Below are positions 1 to 8,099 of a stretch of DNA of 64,000 nt, piece by piece. Position numbers and translations under genes: made by a program. Source of the DNA: Ruminococcus sp. YE71 (GTDB taxonomy: Bacteria; Bacillota; Clostridia; Oscillospirales; Ruminococcaceae). The stretch covers positions 62,001 through 126,000 of the forward strand of contig NZ_FPIR01000003.1 of assembly GCF_900119155.1 (NCBI RefSeq). The letters run 5' to 3'. The notes beneath the pieces were generated by a model. That model saw nothing but the letters and a program-made list of their open reading frames with translations. It was not told the origin of the DNA and ran no database searches. Numbering within the stretch: position 1 is the first letter of the stretch; each line of letters starts with the position of its first letter.

Positions 1-910
1 GGTCAACGTCCACGATAAAGCGCAGACCCTTCGCGTCCGCCATTACCGAGACCATGTTCACGATGTCGGTGAGCATTTTTCCCACGTCGTATACAACGGG
101 GACGATCTCCATCCTGCCCGACTCCATCTTCGACATATCGAGGATGTCGTTTATCAGCGAGAGCAGTATCTTCGACGCCGAACGGATGTTCTTCGCGTCG
201 TCGGCTACCTCCTCGGAGATATCCTCGCGCAGTATCATCTCGTTGAGTCCTATTATCGTGTTTATCGGCGTGCGTATCTCGTGGCTCATGCTGGAGAAGA
301 AGCGGTTCTGAGCCTTGTTCAGTTCCTCTATCTTCCTGCTCTGTTCCTCCGAACGCTCCTTTTCGCGGCGGAGAGTGTGTATCTCGAACCCGACGATGAA
401 GCTCAGCATCGTGCCGACAAACACCATCGAGATGAAAGAGTCGATGAACGCCGTCTTGTCGTTGTGCTCGGTCATCAGCGAGGGCACTTCGTAGGCGACG
501 ATGTAGCAGGCTGCCGCGACTATCGCGTTGGTGATGAGCAGGAAATACTTGAACCTGCCCTCCATTATCATGCTGATAAACAGCGTGCAGAACACGAACC
601 ACAGCGGCGAGCCGCCGTATATGCCGCCGCCCGAGAAAAAGGTCAGCGGCAGCAGCAGGATTATCATGAACACCGAGATAACGCCCGAAATGACGTTGTA
701 CTTCCGCGTCCTGATGCCGATGAACATGAGAAGCACGAATATAACGAAGCTCACCACAAGGGTCAGCAGGTCGTACTGATCCTCACGGGTGAGTATGCCC
801 ACCACGATTATGGCGAGCATCGCCGTCAGCCCGAGAGTTCCGAGCAGCAGGAAAATACGCTCATTCATCGAGCGCTTTTCATCAAGTACCGCATTGATGA
901 GCTTTCTCAT
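1..910 (-). CDS. Membrane sensor histidine kinase, 3' end cut by window edge
   Basis: Reading the minus strand from the ATG at 910 gives 303 residues with no stop before the window edge, so the C-terminus lies outside. Residues about 18-178 form five or six hydrophobic membrane segments; a short coiled stretch (about 180-205) leads into a HisKA dimerisation domain with the H-box SMSHEIRTPINTIIG, phospho-acceptor His about 210. The ATPase domain has only just begun at the cut. The start lies 3 bp after the stop of the upstream hybrid kinase, which has the same plan, so the two form one operon and are probably paralogues. The ligand is unknown. Whether it continues into receiver and HPt domains like its neighbour cannot be seen. 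Confidence 0.9.
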   Translation of the reverse strand, partial: MRKLINAVLDEKRSMNERIFLLLGTLGLTAMLAIIVVGILTREDQYDLLTLVVSFVIFVLLMFIGIRTRKYNVISGVISVFMIILLLPLTFFSGGGIYGGSPLWFVFCTLFISMIMEGRFKYFLLITNAIVAAACYIVAYEVPSLMTEHNDKTAFIDSFISMVFVGTMLSFIVGFEIHTLRREKERSEEQSRKIEELNKAQNRFFSSMSHEIRTPINTIIGLNEMILREDISEEVADDAKNIRSASKILLSLINDILDMSKMESGRMEIVPVVYDVGKMLTDIVNMVSVMADAKGLRFIVDVD

Positions 911-913
911 AAG

Positions 914-3391
914 TCAAGCCTCCTTGCTGTCTCCCGTCAGTTCGTTTATTAGCTGCAAGAGCCTGCCGTAGTCCTTTGCAAACGCCTCATGGTTCTCCGC
1001 GATGAAGCGTTCGTCTCCCGACTTCGCCGCCGCTTCGAGCCGCTTTGCCGACTCGGACAGCGCGTCCGCGCCGATGGTCTTGGCTGTGCTCTTTATCGAA
1101 TGAACACGGATGGCGTAGTCTTTCAGCGCCTTGTCCGCAAAATAACCGTTCAGTTTGCCGAGCTTTTCCTCTCTCCTGTCCGCAAATTCCGCGAGTATCT
1201 CGCGGTAGAAACCCTCATCGTTCTGACAGTAGCCCATGCCCTCTCCGATGTCCACCCCGAACTCCCGAAGCGCACGGTAGGGGTCGGCAGGGACAGGCGG
1301 TTCGGTATCATCGCCGCTGTCAGCCGAAAGCGGGTCGTAAACTATCGCCGAGCGCGGCAGCACACGTTTCAGCACCCTGTCGAGCTCCATCAGGTCGATG
1401 GGCTTCGGCAGGAACGCGTCGAACCCCTCGGACAGGAACATATCCTTAGCCGAACTGCTCACGTTGGCGGTGAGCGCGACTATGCAGATGTCCCTGCCGA
1501 GCCTGCCTGCGCTCTGCCGTATGCGCTTCGCGGTCTCGACGCCGTCCATCTCGGGCATCATGTGATCCATGAAGATGATGTCGAAATCGTCCGCCATGCA
1601 CATCTCTATTGCTTCCGCGCCGCTGAGCGCTGTGGAAACGCGCATACAGTAAGTCTCGAATATGCCCTTTGCGACGTGCAGGTTCATGGGTTCGTCATCC
1701 ACCGCCAGAACCCTGATGTCGGGGCAGAACATACGCTCCTTCTCCGCCTTCGGACTGCTGACGTAGGTCATCTCCAGATAGTTCGCCAGCTGTGCGCCGC
1801 TGAATGGCTTTCTCAGCACGGCGATGTTTTCGCCGACCTCGCCTCGGAAATCCCTGTCCTCGATGAGAACCACGTTCATCTCCGCCGCGAGCAGGTCGAT
1901 ATAGTCCTTGTTCTCGATATACTCCCCCGTGCCGACGAACAGGTGTGTGATACTGCTGTTCACCACGAGCCTTTCGAGTTCGCCGAGAGAGCTGACCCTG
2001 CGGAAGGACACGTCGGTCTTAGTGACGAAGTTGGTTATCATCTCCATGTAGAACTCCTTGACGCGGGGTTCTTTCGTGGTCAGAAATCCGAAGAAGCCTG
2101 CCGCCAGCACGCTGTCCCTGTTGGCGACGGTGATGCAGGGCGAGCCGTCAGAGATCTCCTGCGGTATGCTGACCCTCACGACCGTTCCCTCCTCGGGAGC
2201 GCTCTCGATATGCACGAAGCCGTCCATCGCCCTCGCAAGGCCGTTCACGATGGGTATGCCGAGACCGAGACCGCCCGCAGTCCTCGAACGTCCCGAATCC
2301 GCCTGATAGAATTTCTCGTAGATGTGCTCTATCTCACTGCCCGACATCCCGATGCCCGTATCCGTCACCTCAAGGATGAGGTTGATGCCGTAATCGCGCT
2401 TCTTGGTGCAGATACGCACCCTCACGCCGCCCGACCTCGTGAACTTGAAGCCGTTCGTGATGAGGTGTCGGAGGATCTTCTTTATCTTGCCGCAGTCGCC
2501 GATAAGCTCGGCAGGCACGTCGGGGGAAAGGTCTACCACAAGGTCGAGCCCGTAGTCCTCGGTGAACCTAAGCTGTGTGATTATATCGCCCACCACCGAG
2601 TTTATCGTGTACCGTTCCCTGCTGACCGCCAGCTTCTTCATGTCTATCTCGGTGTAGTCCATGATGTCGCCCACCTGGTCGGCGACGCGGTGGCCTGCCT
2701 CTGCGATAGCCGAAACGTTCCCCCTGAAACGCTCGGGAACATCCTCTTTTTCCATGATGGACGCAAGACCCATCACGGCGTTGACGGGCGTGCGTATCTC
2801 GTGGGAAACGTTGGCGAGGAAGTTGTTCGCCCTCTCGTTCTCTTCGAGGATGTCGTCTATCCTGTGTCGGTACTGCTTTTCGGTGTTGAACCATGCCGAG
2901 GACATCCTGTCCGCAAGCACTGCCCCCAGCACTATGAGCAGGAACTGCCACGCCGACCTGACGATGTTCGACGCGTCGAGTTTCAGTTTGCCCTCACCGC
3001 CTGCTATCAGCAGATGAAGTATCATGCCCGCAAGTCCGCCGCAGGTAGTGACCGCCACAAGGAACCGTTCCCCCGACATGGAGAAAATGAACACCATTAT
3101 CACGATCAGCGCGGTGCTGTCGTAGAGGGTGTTGATGCTCACGGCATAGTAAAACGTCTCGAAAATGAGGAACACCGCGTAGCAGTATATCCGCGTCCTG
3201 CCCGAGCCTTTGCCCGAGATGTGTACACTGAGACACAGCAGCAGGCCTGCGATTATAACGGGTATCATCCATTTTTCCCAGTCAAGGATGATGTCCAGCA
3301 GGATAAGCACCCCCGAAAAGACCGTCATGGTGATTATTGTCACAAGGTGAGATAAAAAGTGCATCTCCTTGTCGATACCGCTGTCTTTCAT
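914..3391 (-). CDS. Hybrid sensor histidine kinase with receiver and HPt domains
   Basis: 825 residues. Order: hydrophobic membrane region (about 13-175), HisKA with H-box FLANVSHEIRTPVN (His about 197), HATPase_c with TDTGIGM and GLGLGIPIV boxes, a degenerate receiver-like stretch (about 420-545), a true receiver with IIFMDHMMPEMDG (Asp about 609) and the KP motif, and a C-terminal HPt domain with RVHSIKSTAKTIGA (His about 764). That is a complete intramolecular phosphorelay except for the output regulator, which is not in the window. I prefer ATG 3391 (AAAGGATG just upstream) over an in-frame start at 3427. First gene of an operon with the kinase at 1-910. Signal and target unknown. Confidence 0.92.
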   Translation of the reverse strand: MKDSGIDKEMHFLSHLVTIITMTVFSGVLILLDIILDWEKWMIPVIIAGLLLCLSVHISGKGSGRTRIYCYAVFLIFETFYYAVSINTLYDSTALIVIMVFIFSMSGERFLVAVTTCGGLAGMILHLLIAGGEGKLKLDASNIVRSAWQFLLIVLGAVLADRMSSAWFNTEKQYRHRIDDILEENERANNFLANVSHEIRTPVNAVMGLASIMEKEDVPERFRGNVSAIAEAGHRVADQVGDIMDYTEIDMKKLAVSRERYTINSVVGDIITQLRFTEDYGLDLVVDLSPDVPAELIGDCGKIKKILRHLITNGFKFTRSGGVRVRICTKKRDYGINLILEVTDTGIGMSGSEIEHIYEKFYQADSGRSRTAGGLGLGIPIVNGLARAMDGFVHIESAPEEGTVVRVSIPQEISDGSPCITVANRDSVLAAGFFGFLTTKEPRVKEFYMEMITNFVTKTDVSFRRVSSLGELERLVVNSSITHLFVGTGEYIENKDYIDLLAAEMNVVLIEDRDFRGEVGENIAVLRKPFSGAQLANYLEMTYVSSPKAEKERMFCPDIRVLAVDDEPMNLHVAKGIFETYCMRVSTALSGAEAIEMCMADDFDIIFMDHMMPEMDGVETAKRIRQSAGRLGRDICIVALTANVSSSAKDMFLSEGFDAFLPKPIDLMELDRVLKRVLPRSAIVYDPLSADSGDDTEPPVPADPYRALREFGVDIGEGMGYCQNDEGFYREILAEFADRREEKLGKLNGYFADKALKDYAIRVHSIKSTAKTIGADALSESAKRLEAAAKSGDERFIAENHEAFAKDYGRLLQLINELTGDSKEA

Positions 3392-3450
3392 TGTATCACC
3401 ATCCTTTTGCCTTAAATGAACGTTCACAAGAATTTCTTATATTCTTTATT

Positions 3451-3479
3451 ATTATACCATAATATACGATACAAATCAA
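3451..3479 (-). promoter_or_regulatory. Promoter of the sensor-kinase operon
   Basis: On the minus strand, TTGATT (3474-3479) and TATAAT (3451-3456) are separated by 17 bp and lie about 60 bp upstream of the hybrid kinase start. Sequence match only. Confidence 0.65.
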
Positions 3480-3549
3480 TAGTTTCTGACAAATATCATG
3501 AATTTAAAGCACTTTTCATTCATACCGTGCATATTTTATTCAAAACCGC

Positions 3550-3578
3550 TTGAAATCCGCGTTAAAATATGATATAAT
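3550..3578 (+). promoter_or_regulatory. Promoter of the UDPGP-family gene
   Basis: TTGAAA (3550-3555), 17-bp spacer, TATAAT (3573-3578); the predicted transcript starts about 30 nt before the AAGGAGG ribosome-binding site and ATG 3616. Confidence 0.7.
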
Positions 3579-3615
3579 AGAATATGTTCACACGCAAAAA
3601 AAGGAGGATAACACT

Positions 3616-4842
3616 ATGACACTTGAAAACGCACAGAAAAAACTCGCAGACTTCGGTCAGGAGCACCTGCTGAAATACTATGACACCCTCTCCGACGAGA
3701 GCAAGTCTGCACTTCTCGCACAGATCGAAAAGACCGACTTCGGCATGATCTCCCATATCGCCGACTTCGGCAAGAACGACGGCAGAGGTGTGTTCTCTCC
3801 CCTCGCCGCTATGCAGCGCGATGAGATAGTCCGCCGCGAGGACGAGTTCCGCACAGAAGGCATTAAGGCCATCAAGGAAGGCAAGACCGCCGCTCTCCTG
3901 CTGGCAGGCGGCATGGGCACACGTCTCGGCTCGGACAACCCCAAGGGTATGTACGACATCGGCGAGACAAAGCACGTCTACATCTTCCAGCGCATAATCG
4001 AGAACCTGCTGGACGTCGTTAAGGAAACAGGCACCTGGATCAGACTTTTCATCATGACCAGCGAGAAGAACAACGATGCCAGCGTCAAGTTCCTCAAGGA
4101 ACACGATTTCTTCGGCTACCGCGAGGACAAGATCAGCTTCTTCACACAGGATATGGCTCCTGCCTGCGACCGTAACGGCAAGATCTACCTCGAAGCTCCC
4201 GACCACCTCTCCACCTCGCCCAACGGCAACGCGGGCTGGTACTCCTCGCTCCTGAAAGCAGGCCTCGGACACCTGTTCAAGGACGAGGGCATCGAGTGGA
4301 TAAACATCTTCGGCGTGGACAACGTTCTCCAGCGCATCTGCGACCCCGCATTCATCGGCGCGACTATCCTCGCTGACGTTTCGGTGGGCGCGAAGGTCGT
4401 CCGCAAGGCTGCCCCCGACGAGCGCGTGGGCGTTATGTGTCTCGAAGACGGCAAGCCCTCTATCGTTGAGTACTACGAGCTCTCCGATGAGATGATGAAC
4501 GCTAAGGACGCAAACGGCGACCCTGCCTACAACTACGGAGTTATCCTGAACTATCTCTTCCGCGTGTCGGCGCTCGAAGCTGTCGCTGACGACAAAATGC
4601 CCCTCCATGTGGTCGAGAAGAAGATACCCTACATCGACGAAAACGGCGACCTCGTTAAGCCCGAAGCCCCCAACGGCTTCAAGTTCGAGCAGCTCGTGCT
4701 CGACATGATACACCAGCTCGACACCTGCCTGCCTTACGAGGTCATCCGCGAACACGAGTTCGCACCCATCAAAAACGCTACAGGCGTTGACTCCGTCGAG
4801 ACCGCTCGCGCCCTCTGCAAACTCAACGGGATAGTGCTTTGA
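3616..4842 (+). CDS. UDPGP-family UTP:sugar-1-phosphate uridylyltransferase
   Basis: 408 residues, start ATG 3616 behind a strong AAGGAGG. Around residues 93-118 the nucleotide-binding motif LLLAGGMGTRLGSDNPKGM is the signature of the UDPGP type 1 / UAP family (the eukaryote-like AGX/UGPase fold, distinct from GalU). The family joins UTP and a hexose- or N-acetylhexosamine-1-phosphate to give a UDP-sugar and pyrophosphate in the cytoplasm. It stands alone with its own promoter, so neighbours do not settle whether glucose, galactose or GlcNAc phosphate is the substrate. Followed by a family A repeat instead of a clear own terminator. Confidence 0.88.
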   Translation: MTLENAQKKLADFGQEHLLKYYDTLSDESKSALLAQIEKTDFGMISHIADFGKNDGRGVFSPLAAMQRDEIVRREDEFRTEGIKAIKEGKTAALLLAGGMGTRLGSDNPKGMYDIGETKHVYIFQRIIENLLDVVKETGTWIRLFIMTSEKNNDASVKFLKEHDFFGYREDKISFFTQDMAPACDRNGKIYLEAPDHLSTSPNGNAGWYSSLLKAGLGHLFKDEGIEWINIFGVDNVLQRICDPAFIGATILADVSVGAKVVRKAAPDERVGVMCLEDGKPSIVEYYELSDEMMNAKDANGDPAYNYGVILNYLFRVSALEAVADDKMPLHVVEKKIPYIDENGDLVKPEAPNGFKFEQLVLDMIHQLDTCLPYEVIREHEFAPIKNATGVDSVETARALCKLNGIVL

Positions 4843-4851
4843 TTTTTCATT

Positions 4852-5110
4852 AGTGCAGGTCTTGTCTTGGGGGAAACCTTTCTGAAGAAAGGTTATCCCC
4901 CAAACCCATTTCCAAAGACTTTTAATGCTTTTTGGCTTGTGGTGCTTCTTCACTATTTTGTATTGATTGGGAAGATCGTGGTTCTACTGTTATATAGTTC
5001 GCACTTGCCAAAAAGACGTTCGATAGTGGATAACGCTTCAATTGCGGAATTTATCAGATAGTCACTCTTGAAGCGGTGATAGTCTATCTTTCCGACTACA
5101 AACCCGCACT
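4852..5110. repeat. Family A dispersed repeat, copy A1 (right hairpin deleted)
   Basis: Begins AGTGCAGGT, carries the left hairpin GGGGGAAACC-CTTTCTGAAGAAAGG-TTATCCCCC, then the typical AAACCC..TTTCC..ACTTTTAAT tract, a middle part with CCAAAAAGACGTTCGATAGTG, and ends AACCCGCACT. The right terminal hairpin seen in copy A2 is missing. Fills the gap between the convergent UDPGP and ptsI genes; no coding signal. Confidence 0.8.
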
Positions 5111-5117
5111 CCCACCG

Positions 5118-5163
5118 AAAAAGCCCCCCGCCGCGGCAAGAGACTGCCGCGGCGGGGCTTTTG
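5118..5163 (-). terminator. Terminator after the sucrose/PTS operon
   Basis: Very GC-rich inverted repeat (GCCCCGCCGCGGCAG / CTGCCGCGGCGGGGC) followed on the minus strand by TTTTT, 10 bp after the ptsI stop. It may also stop plus-strand transcripts, with a weaker T tract. Confidence 0.85.
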
Positions 5164-5172
5164 GTTTGTGTA

Positions 5173-6807
5173 TTATTTGGAGAGGTCAATATTTCTTACT
5201 TGTTCTCTGAGGGGGAGGACAAACGGGGCGGAGACGCTGAGTTCGTCGATGCCCATTCTGAGGAACGCTTCGGTCAGCGAGGTATCGGCTGCGAGTTCGC
5301 CGCAGATGCCGATCCATGCGCCGTGCGCGTGGGCGTTCTTTGCCGCCATCTCAATGAGTCGCAGAATCGCTTCGTGGTGGGTATCCACGAAGGCTTCGAG
5401 CTTTGCGTTCTGGCGGTCGCAGGCGAGGGTGTACTGGGTGAGGTCGTTGGTGCCCACCGAGAAGAAGTCCACCATCGGTGCGAGCCTGTCGCTTATCACG
5501 GCGGCGGCGGGGGTCTCGATCATGATGCCCACCTCAACCTTATCGCTGAACGGGATGCCCTCAGCCGCGAGTTCCTTCTTCGCTTCCTCGCAGGCAGCGA
5601 GGCACTTCTCGACTTCGGGAACGCCGGTTATCATCGGGAACATGATGCCGAGGTCGCCGTATGCCGACGCGCGGTAGAGGGCTCTCAGCTGCGTTTTGAA
5701 TATCTCGGGTCGGGTCAGGCAGATGCGTATCGCGCGGAAACCGAGGGCGGGATTGTCCTCCTTGTCCAGCTTGAAGTAGTCGATCTGCTTGTCCGCGCCG
5801 ATGTCGAGGGTGCGGATGATGACCTTCTTGCCTGCCATGCTTTCGAGCACCCGCTTGTAAGCCGCGAACTGCTGTTCCTCGTCGGGGTAGTCGCTGCTTT
5901 CAAGATAGAGGAACTCGCTTCGGAAAAGTCCGATGCCGCCCGCGTCGTTCGCAAGCACCGCGCCGATGCCGTCAACGCCGCCGATGTTCGCGAATATCTT
6001 GATGTGAGTGCCGTCCTTTGTGACGTTTTCCTTGCCCTTGAGCTCCTGTAGGAGAGCTTTCTTGCGGGCGTCCTGTGCCTGCCTGTCGAGGCAGGTCTTT
6101 ACGGTCTCATCGTCGGGGTCGAGGATGACCGTGCCCGTGTGACCGTCAACTATCATCCTGTCGCCGTCCTTTATCTGCGCGAGGAAATCCTCGCCGACGC
6201 TGATGACCGCAGGAATGTTCATGTTTCTCGCCAGTATCGCCGTGTGGGAGTTGGACGAACCGAACGCCGTCACGAACGCCAGCACCTTGTCCTTATCGAG
6301 GGACACTGTCTCGCTGGGAGCGAGGTCGTCGGCGCACACGATCATCTTGTCGAATGCCGCCGCACCGCCTGCGCCGCCGCCCGAAAGACACGCGATAACG
6401 CGGTTCGAGATGTCGCGCACGTCAGCAGAACGCGCCTGCATATAGGCGTCGTCCATCGAAGCAAACATATCGGCGAAGTTGTCGGAAGTCACAGCCACCG
6501 CGTACTCCGCGTTGACCGACTGGGTCTCGATGATGCTCTTTATCGAGTCGTTGTAGTCGTCGTCCTCGATCATCATCATGTGTATCTCGAAGATCTGCGC
6601 GTGGGTCTCGCCCACTTCTTTCAGCGCCTTCTCGTATATCTCCGAGAGCTGTGATATCGCCTGTGCCTTGGCGTTTTCGAGCCGTTCAAGCTCGGCAGCG
6701 GTATCATCGATATGAACGCGGCGGACCTGAGCCTCCTGCCGCTTGAACACAGAAACGCTGCCTACAGCTATCGCACCGTAAACGCCCTTGCCCTGAAACT
6801 TTTTCAT
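5173..6807 (-). CDS. ptsI: PTS enzyme I (phosphoenolpyruvate-protein phosphotransferase)
   Basis: 544 residues, close to the usual about 570. Autophosphorylates from PEP and passes the phosphate to HPr in the cytoplasm. The N-terminal domain carries the active-site segment GSSNSHTAILARNMNIPAV with phospho-His about 188; the C-terminal PEP-utilising barrel has FRSEFLYL, the Mg-binding region and the catalytic Cys in GICGELAAD. AGGAGG precedes ATG 6807. Last gene of the sucrose operon, directly behind ptsH. Placing the general PTS proteins inside a sugar-specific operon suggests that sucrose is the main or only PTS sugar of this organism (inference). Confidence 0.97.
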   Translation of the reverse strand: MKKFQGKGVYGAIAVGSVSVFKRQEAQVRRVHIDDTAAELERLENAKAQAISQLSEIYEKALKEVGETHAQIFEIHMMMIEDDDYNDSIKSIIETQSVNAEYAVAVTSDNFADMFASMDDAYMQARSADVRDISNRVIACLSGGGAGGAAAFDKMIVCADDLAPSETVSLDKDKVLAFVTAFGSSNSHTAILARNMNIPAVISVGEDFLAQIKDGDRMIVDGHTGTVILDPDDETVKTCLDRQAQDARKKALLQELKGKENVTKDGTHIKIFANIGGVDGIGAVLANDAGGIGLFRSEFLYLESSDYPDEEQQFAAYKRVLESMAGKKVIIRTLDIGADKQIDYFKLDKEDNPALGFRAIRICLTRPEIFKTQLRALYRASAYGDLGIMFPMITGVPEVEKCLAACEEAKKELAAEGIPFSDKVEVGIMIETPAAAVISDRLAPMVDFFSVGTNDLTQYTLACDRQNAKLEAFVDTHHEAILRLIEMAAKNAHAHGAWIGICGELAADTSLTEAFLRMGIDELSVSAPFVLPLREQVRNIDLSK

Positions 6808-6828
6808 AAGTCCGCCGCCTCCTTTATA

Positions 6829-7089
6829 TCAAAGATTTGCCGACATGAACTCCTCGACCGCTCTTGCAGCCGCGACCTCATCGCCGCCCTCGATGTTGAA
6901 AGTAACGGTATCGCCGCACTTTACGCCGAGTCCCATGAGCATCATGAGCTTCGTTACGTCAACGGTCTTTTCGCCCTTTGTGACGGTGACCTTGGTGTCC
7001 GCGAAGCCTTTTACGAGCTTGCCGAGATTGCCTGCGGGTCTTGCGTGGATGCCGTTTGCGTCCTTGATAGTGTAGGTGAATGTTTTCAT
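6829..7089 (-). CDS. ptsH: HPr-family phosphocarrier lacking the regulatory serine
   Basis: 86 residues; start ATG 7089, preceded by GGAAG. The active-site segment GIHARPAG places His at residue 15 as in all HPr proteins, so transfer from enzyme I to EIIA is expected to work. In Firmicute HPr the segment after KTV reads NLKSIMGVMSLG with Ser46 as target of HPr kinase; here it reads DVTKLMMLMGLG, with Lys47 aligned to that serine and Thr46 beside it. Loss of Ser46 should prevent the classical P-Ser-HPr/CcpA catabolite signal through this protein. Lies between scrK and ptsI. A second canonical HPr elsewhere in the genome cannot be excluded. Confidence 0.93.
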   Translation of the reverse strand: MKTFTYTIKDANGIHARPAGNLGKLVKGFADTKVTVTKGEKTVDVTKLMMLMGLGVKCGDTVTFNIEGGDEVAAARAVEEFMSANL

Positions 7090-7136
7090 GATACATCTTC
7101 CTTTCGTGTATAAAATATCTGCTCTCTGATGAACAG

Positions 7137-8099
7137 TTATGGTTCGTAGTCTCTGATGTCGGGGTAGGATGCTATCGCCCCTGCCGACTGCACGCTTATC
7201 GAGCAGAACTCGTTCGAGAAGCCGAGTGCTGTCCTCAGCTGAGCGTCGCTCACGTCCGCGAGCTTTTCGCTGCCGATACCCATCTGACAGAGCTTCCACA
7301 GGAACGACCCGATGAAGCCGTCGCCTGCGCCCGTGGTATCGACTGCCCTGACCTTTTTGCCCTCCGCGAACGCCGACGCCTTCTTCGTGAACGCATAAGC
7401 GCCGCCGCTGCCGCAGGTGTAGACCACCAGCTTCACGCTGCCCGTGAACAGCTTCGGGAGCGCGTCCTCGACAGCCGTTTTTCCCGTGATGAATTCAAGC
7501 TCCTCGTCCGAGACCTTGACTATATCCGCCAGCGGGATGAAGCTCGTGACCGTCTGTTTCAGCGCCTCGCGGCTGTCCCACAGCTGAAAGCGCAGGTTCG
7601 GGTCGAAGCTGACCAGCGCTCCCCTGCTGCGTGCGGCGGTTATCGCCGCCATGTGCGCCTCCCTCATGGGGAAGTCACCCAGGTCAACGCTGCAAAAATG
7701 CAGGGCGTATGCGCCGTCGAAGTATTCCCCGCGCACCTTTTCGGGGGCGTAGAGCATATCCGCCGACGGCTTGCGGTAGAAGGAAAAAGTCCTGCCGCCG
7801 TCCGCTTCAAGGCTCACGAACGCCAGCGCGGTGTTCGCCTTGTCGGTAAGGCTCACGCAGCTGATGTCGATGCCGCAGCCTTCCAGCTCGCGGAGTATCT
7901 TGTGGCCGAAGGGGTCGTCGCCCAGCTGGGTCAGGAGCCTTGCCCTGCCGCCGAGCCTTGCGAAAGCTCCGCATACATTGGTCGGTGCTCCGCCGACCTT
8001 CGGCGAAAACGCGCCGACCTCATCGAACGAACATCCCGTCTTGTCGGGTATGAAGTCGATGAGGGCTTCGCCTATCGCCACTATCATATCATTAGACAT
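7137..8099 (-). CDS. scrK: Fructokinase, PfkB/ribokinase family
   Basis: 320 residues; start ATG 8099 with GGAGGTG 7 bp upstream. Family marks: N-terminal IAIGEAL-like start, PKVGGAPTNVCGAFARLGG substrate and dimer segment, and C-terminal DTTGAGDGFIGSFLW with the catalytic Asp and anion hole. Expected to phosphorylate the fructose freed by sucrose-6-phosphate hydrolase to fructose-6-phosphate. Overlaps the end of scrB by 8 bp, so translation is probably coupled. Function assigned from family plus operon context. Confidence 0.92.
   Translation of the reverse strand: MSNDMIVAIGEALIDFIPDKTGCSFDEVGAFSPKVGGAPTNVCGAFARLGGRARLLTQLGDDPFGHKILRELEGCGIDISCVSLTDKANTALAFVSLEADGGRTFSFYRKPSADMLYAPEKVRGEYFDGAYALHFCSVDLGDFPMREAHMAAITAARSRGALVSFDPNLRFQLWDSREALKQTVTSFIPLADIVKVSDEELEFITGKTAVEDALPKLFTGSVKLVVYTCGSGGAYAFTKKASAFAEGKKVRAVDTTGAGDGFIGSFLWKLCQMGIGSEKLADVSDAQLRTALGFSNEFCSISVQSAGAIASYPDIRDYEP

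Noticed and set aside
989-3355. Long open frame on the plus strand opposite the hybrid kinase
   Set aside because: His/Arg/Leu-rich translation with no domain; it is the mirror of a well-supported kinase and arises from codon bias.
4867-5189. Short open frames inside repeat A1
   Set aside because: No ribosome-binding site, not kept in the other copies of the repeat.
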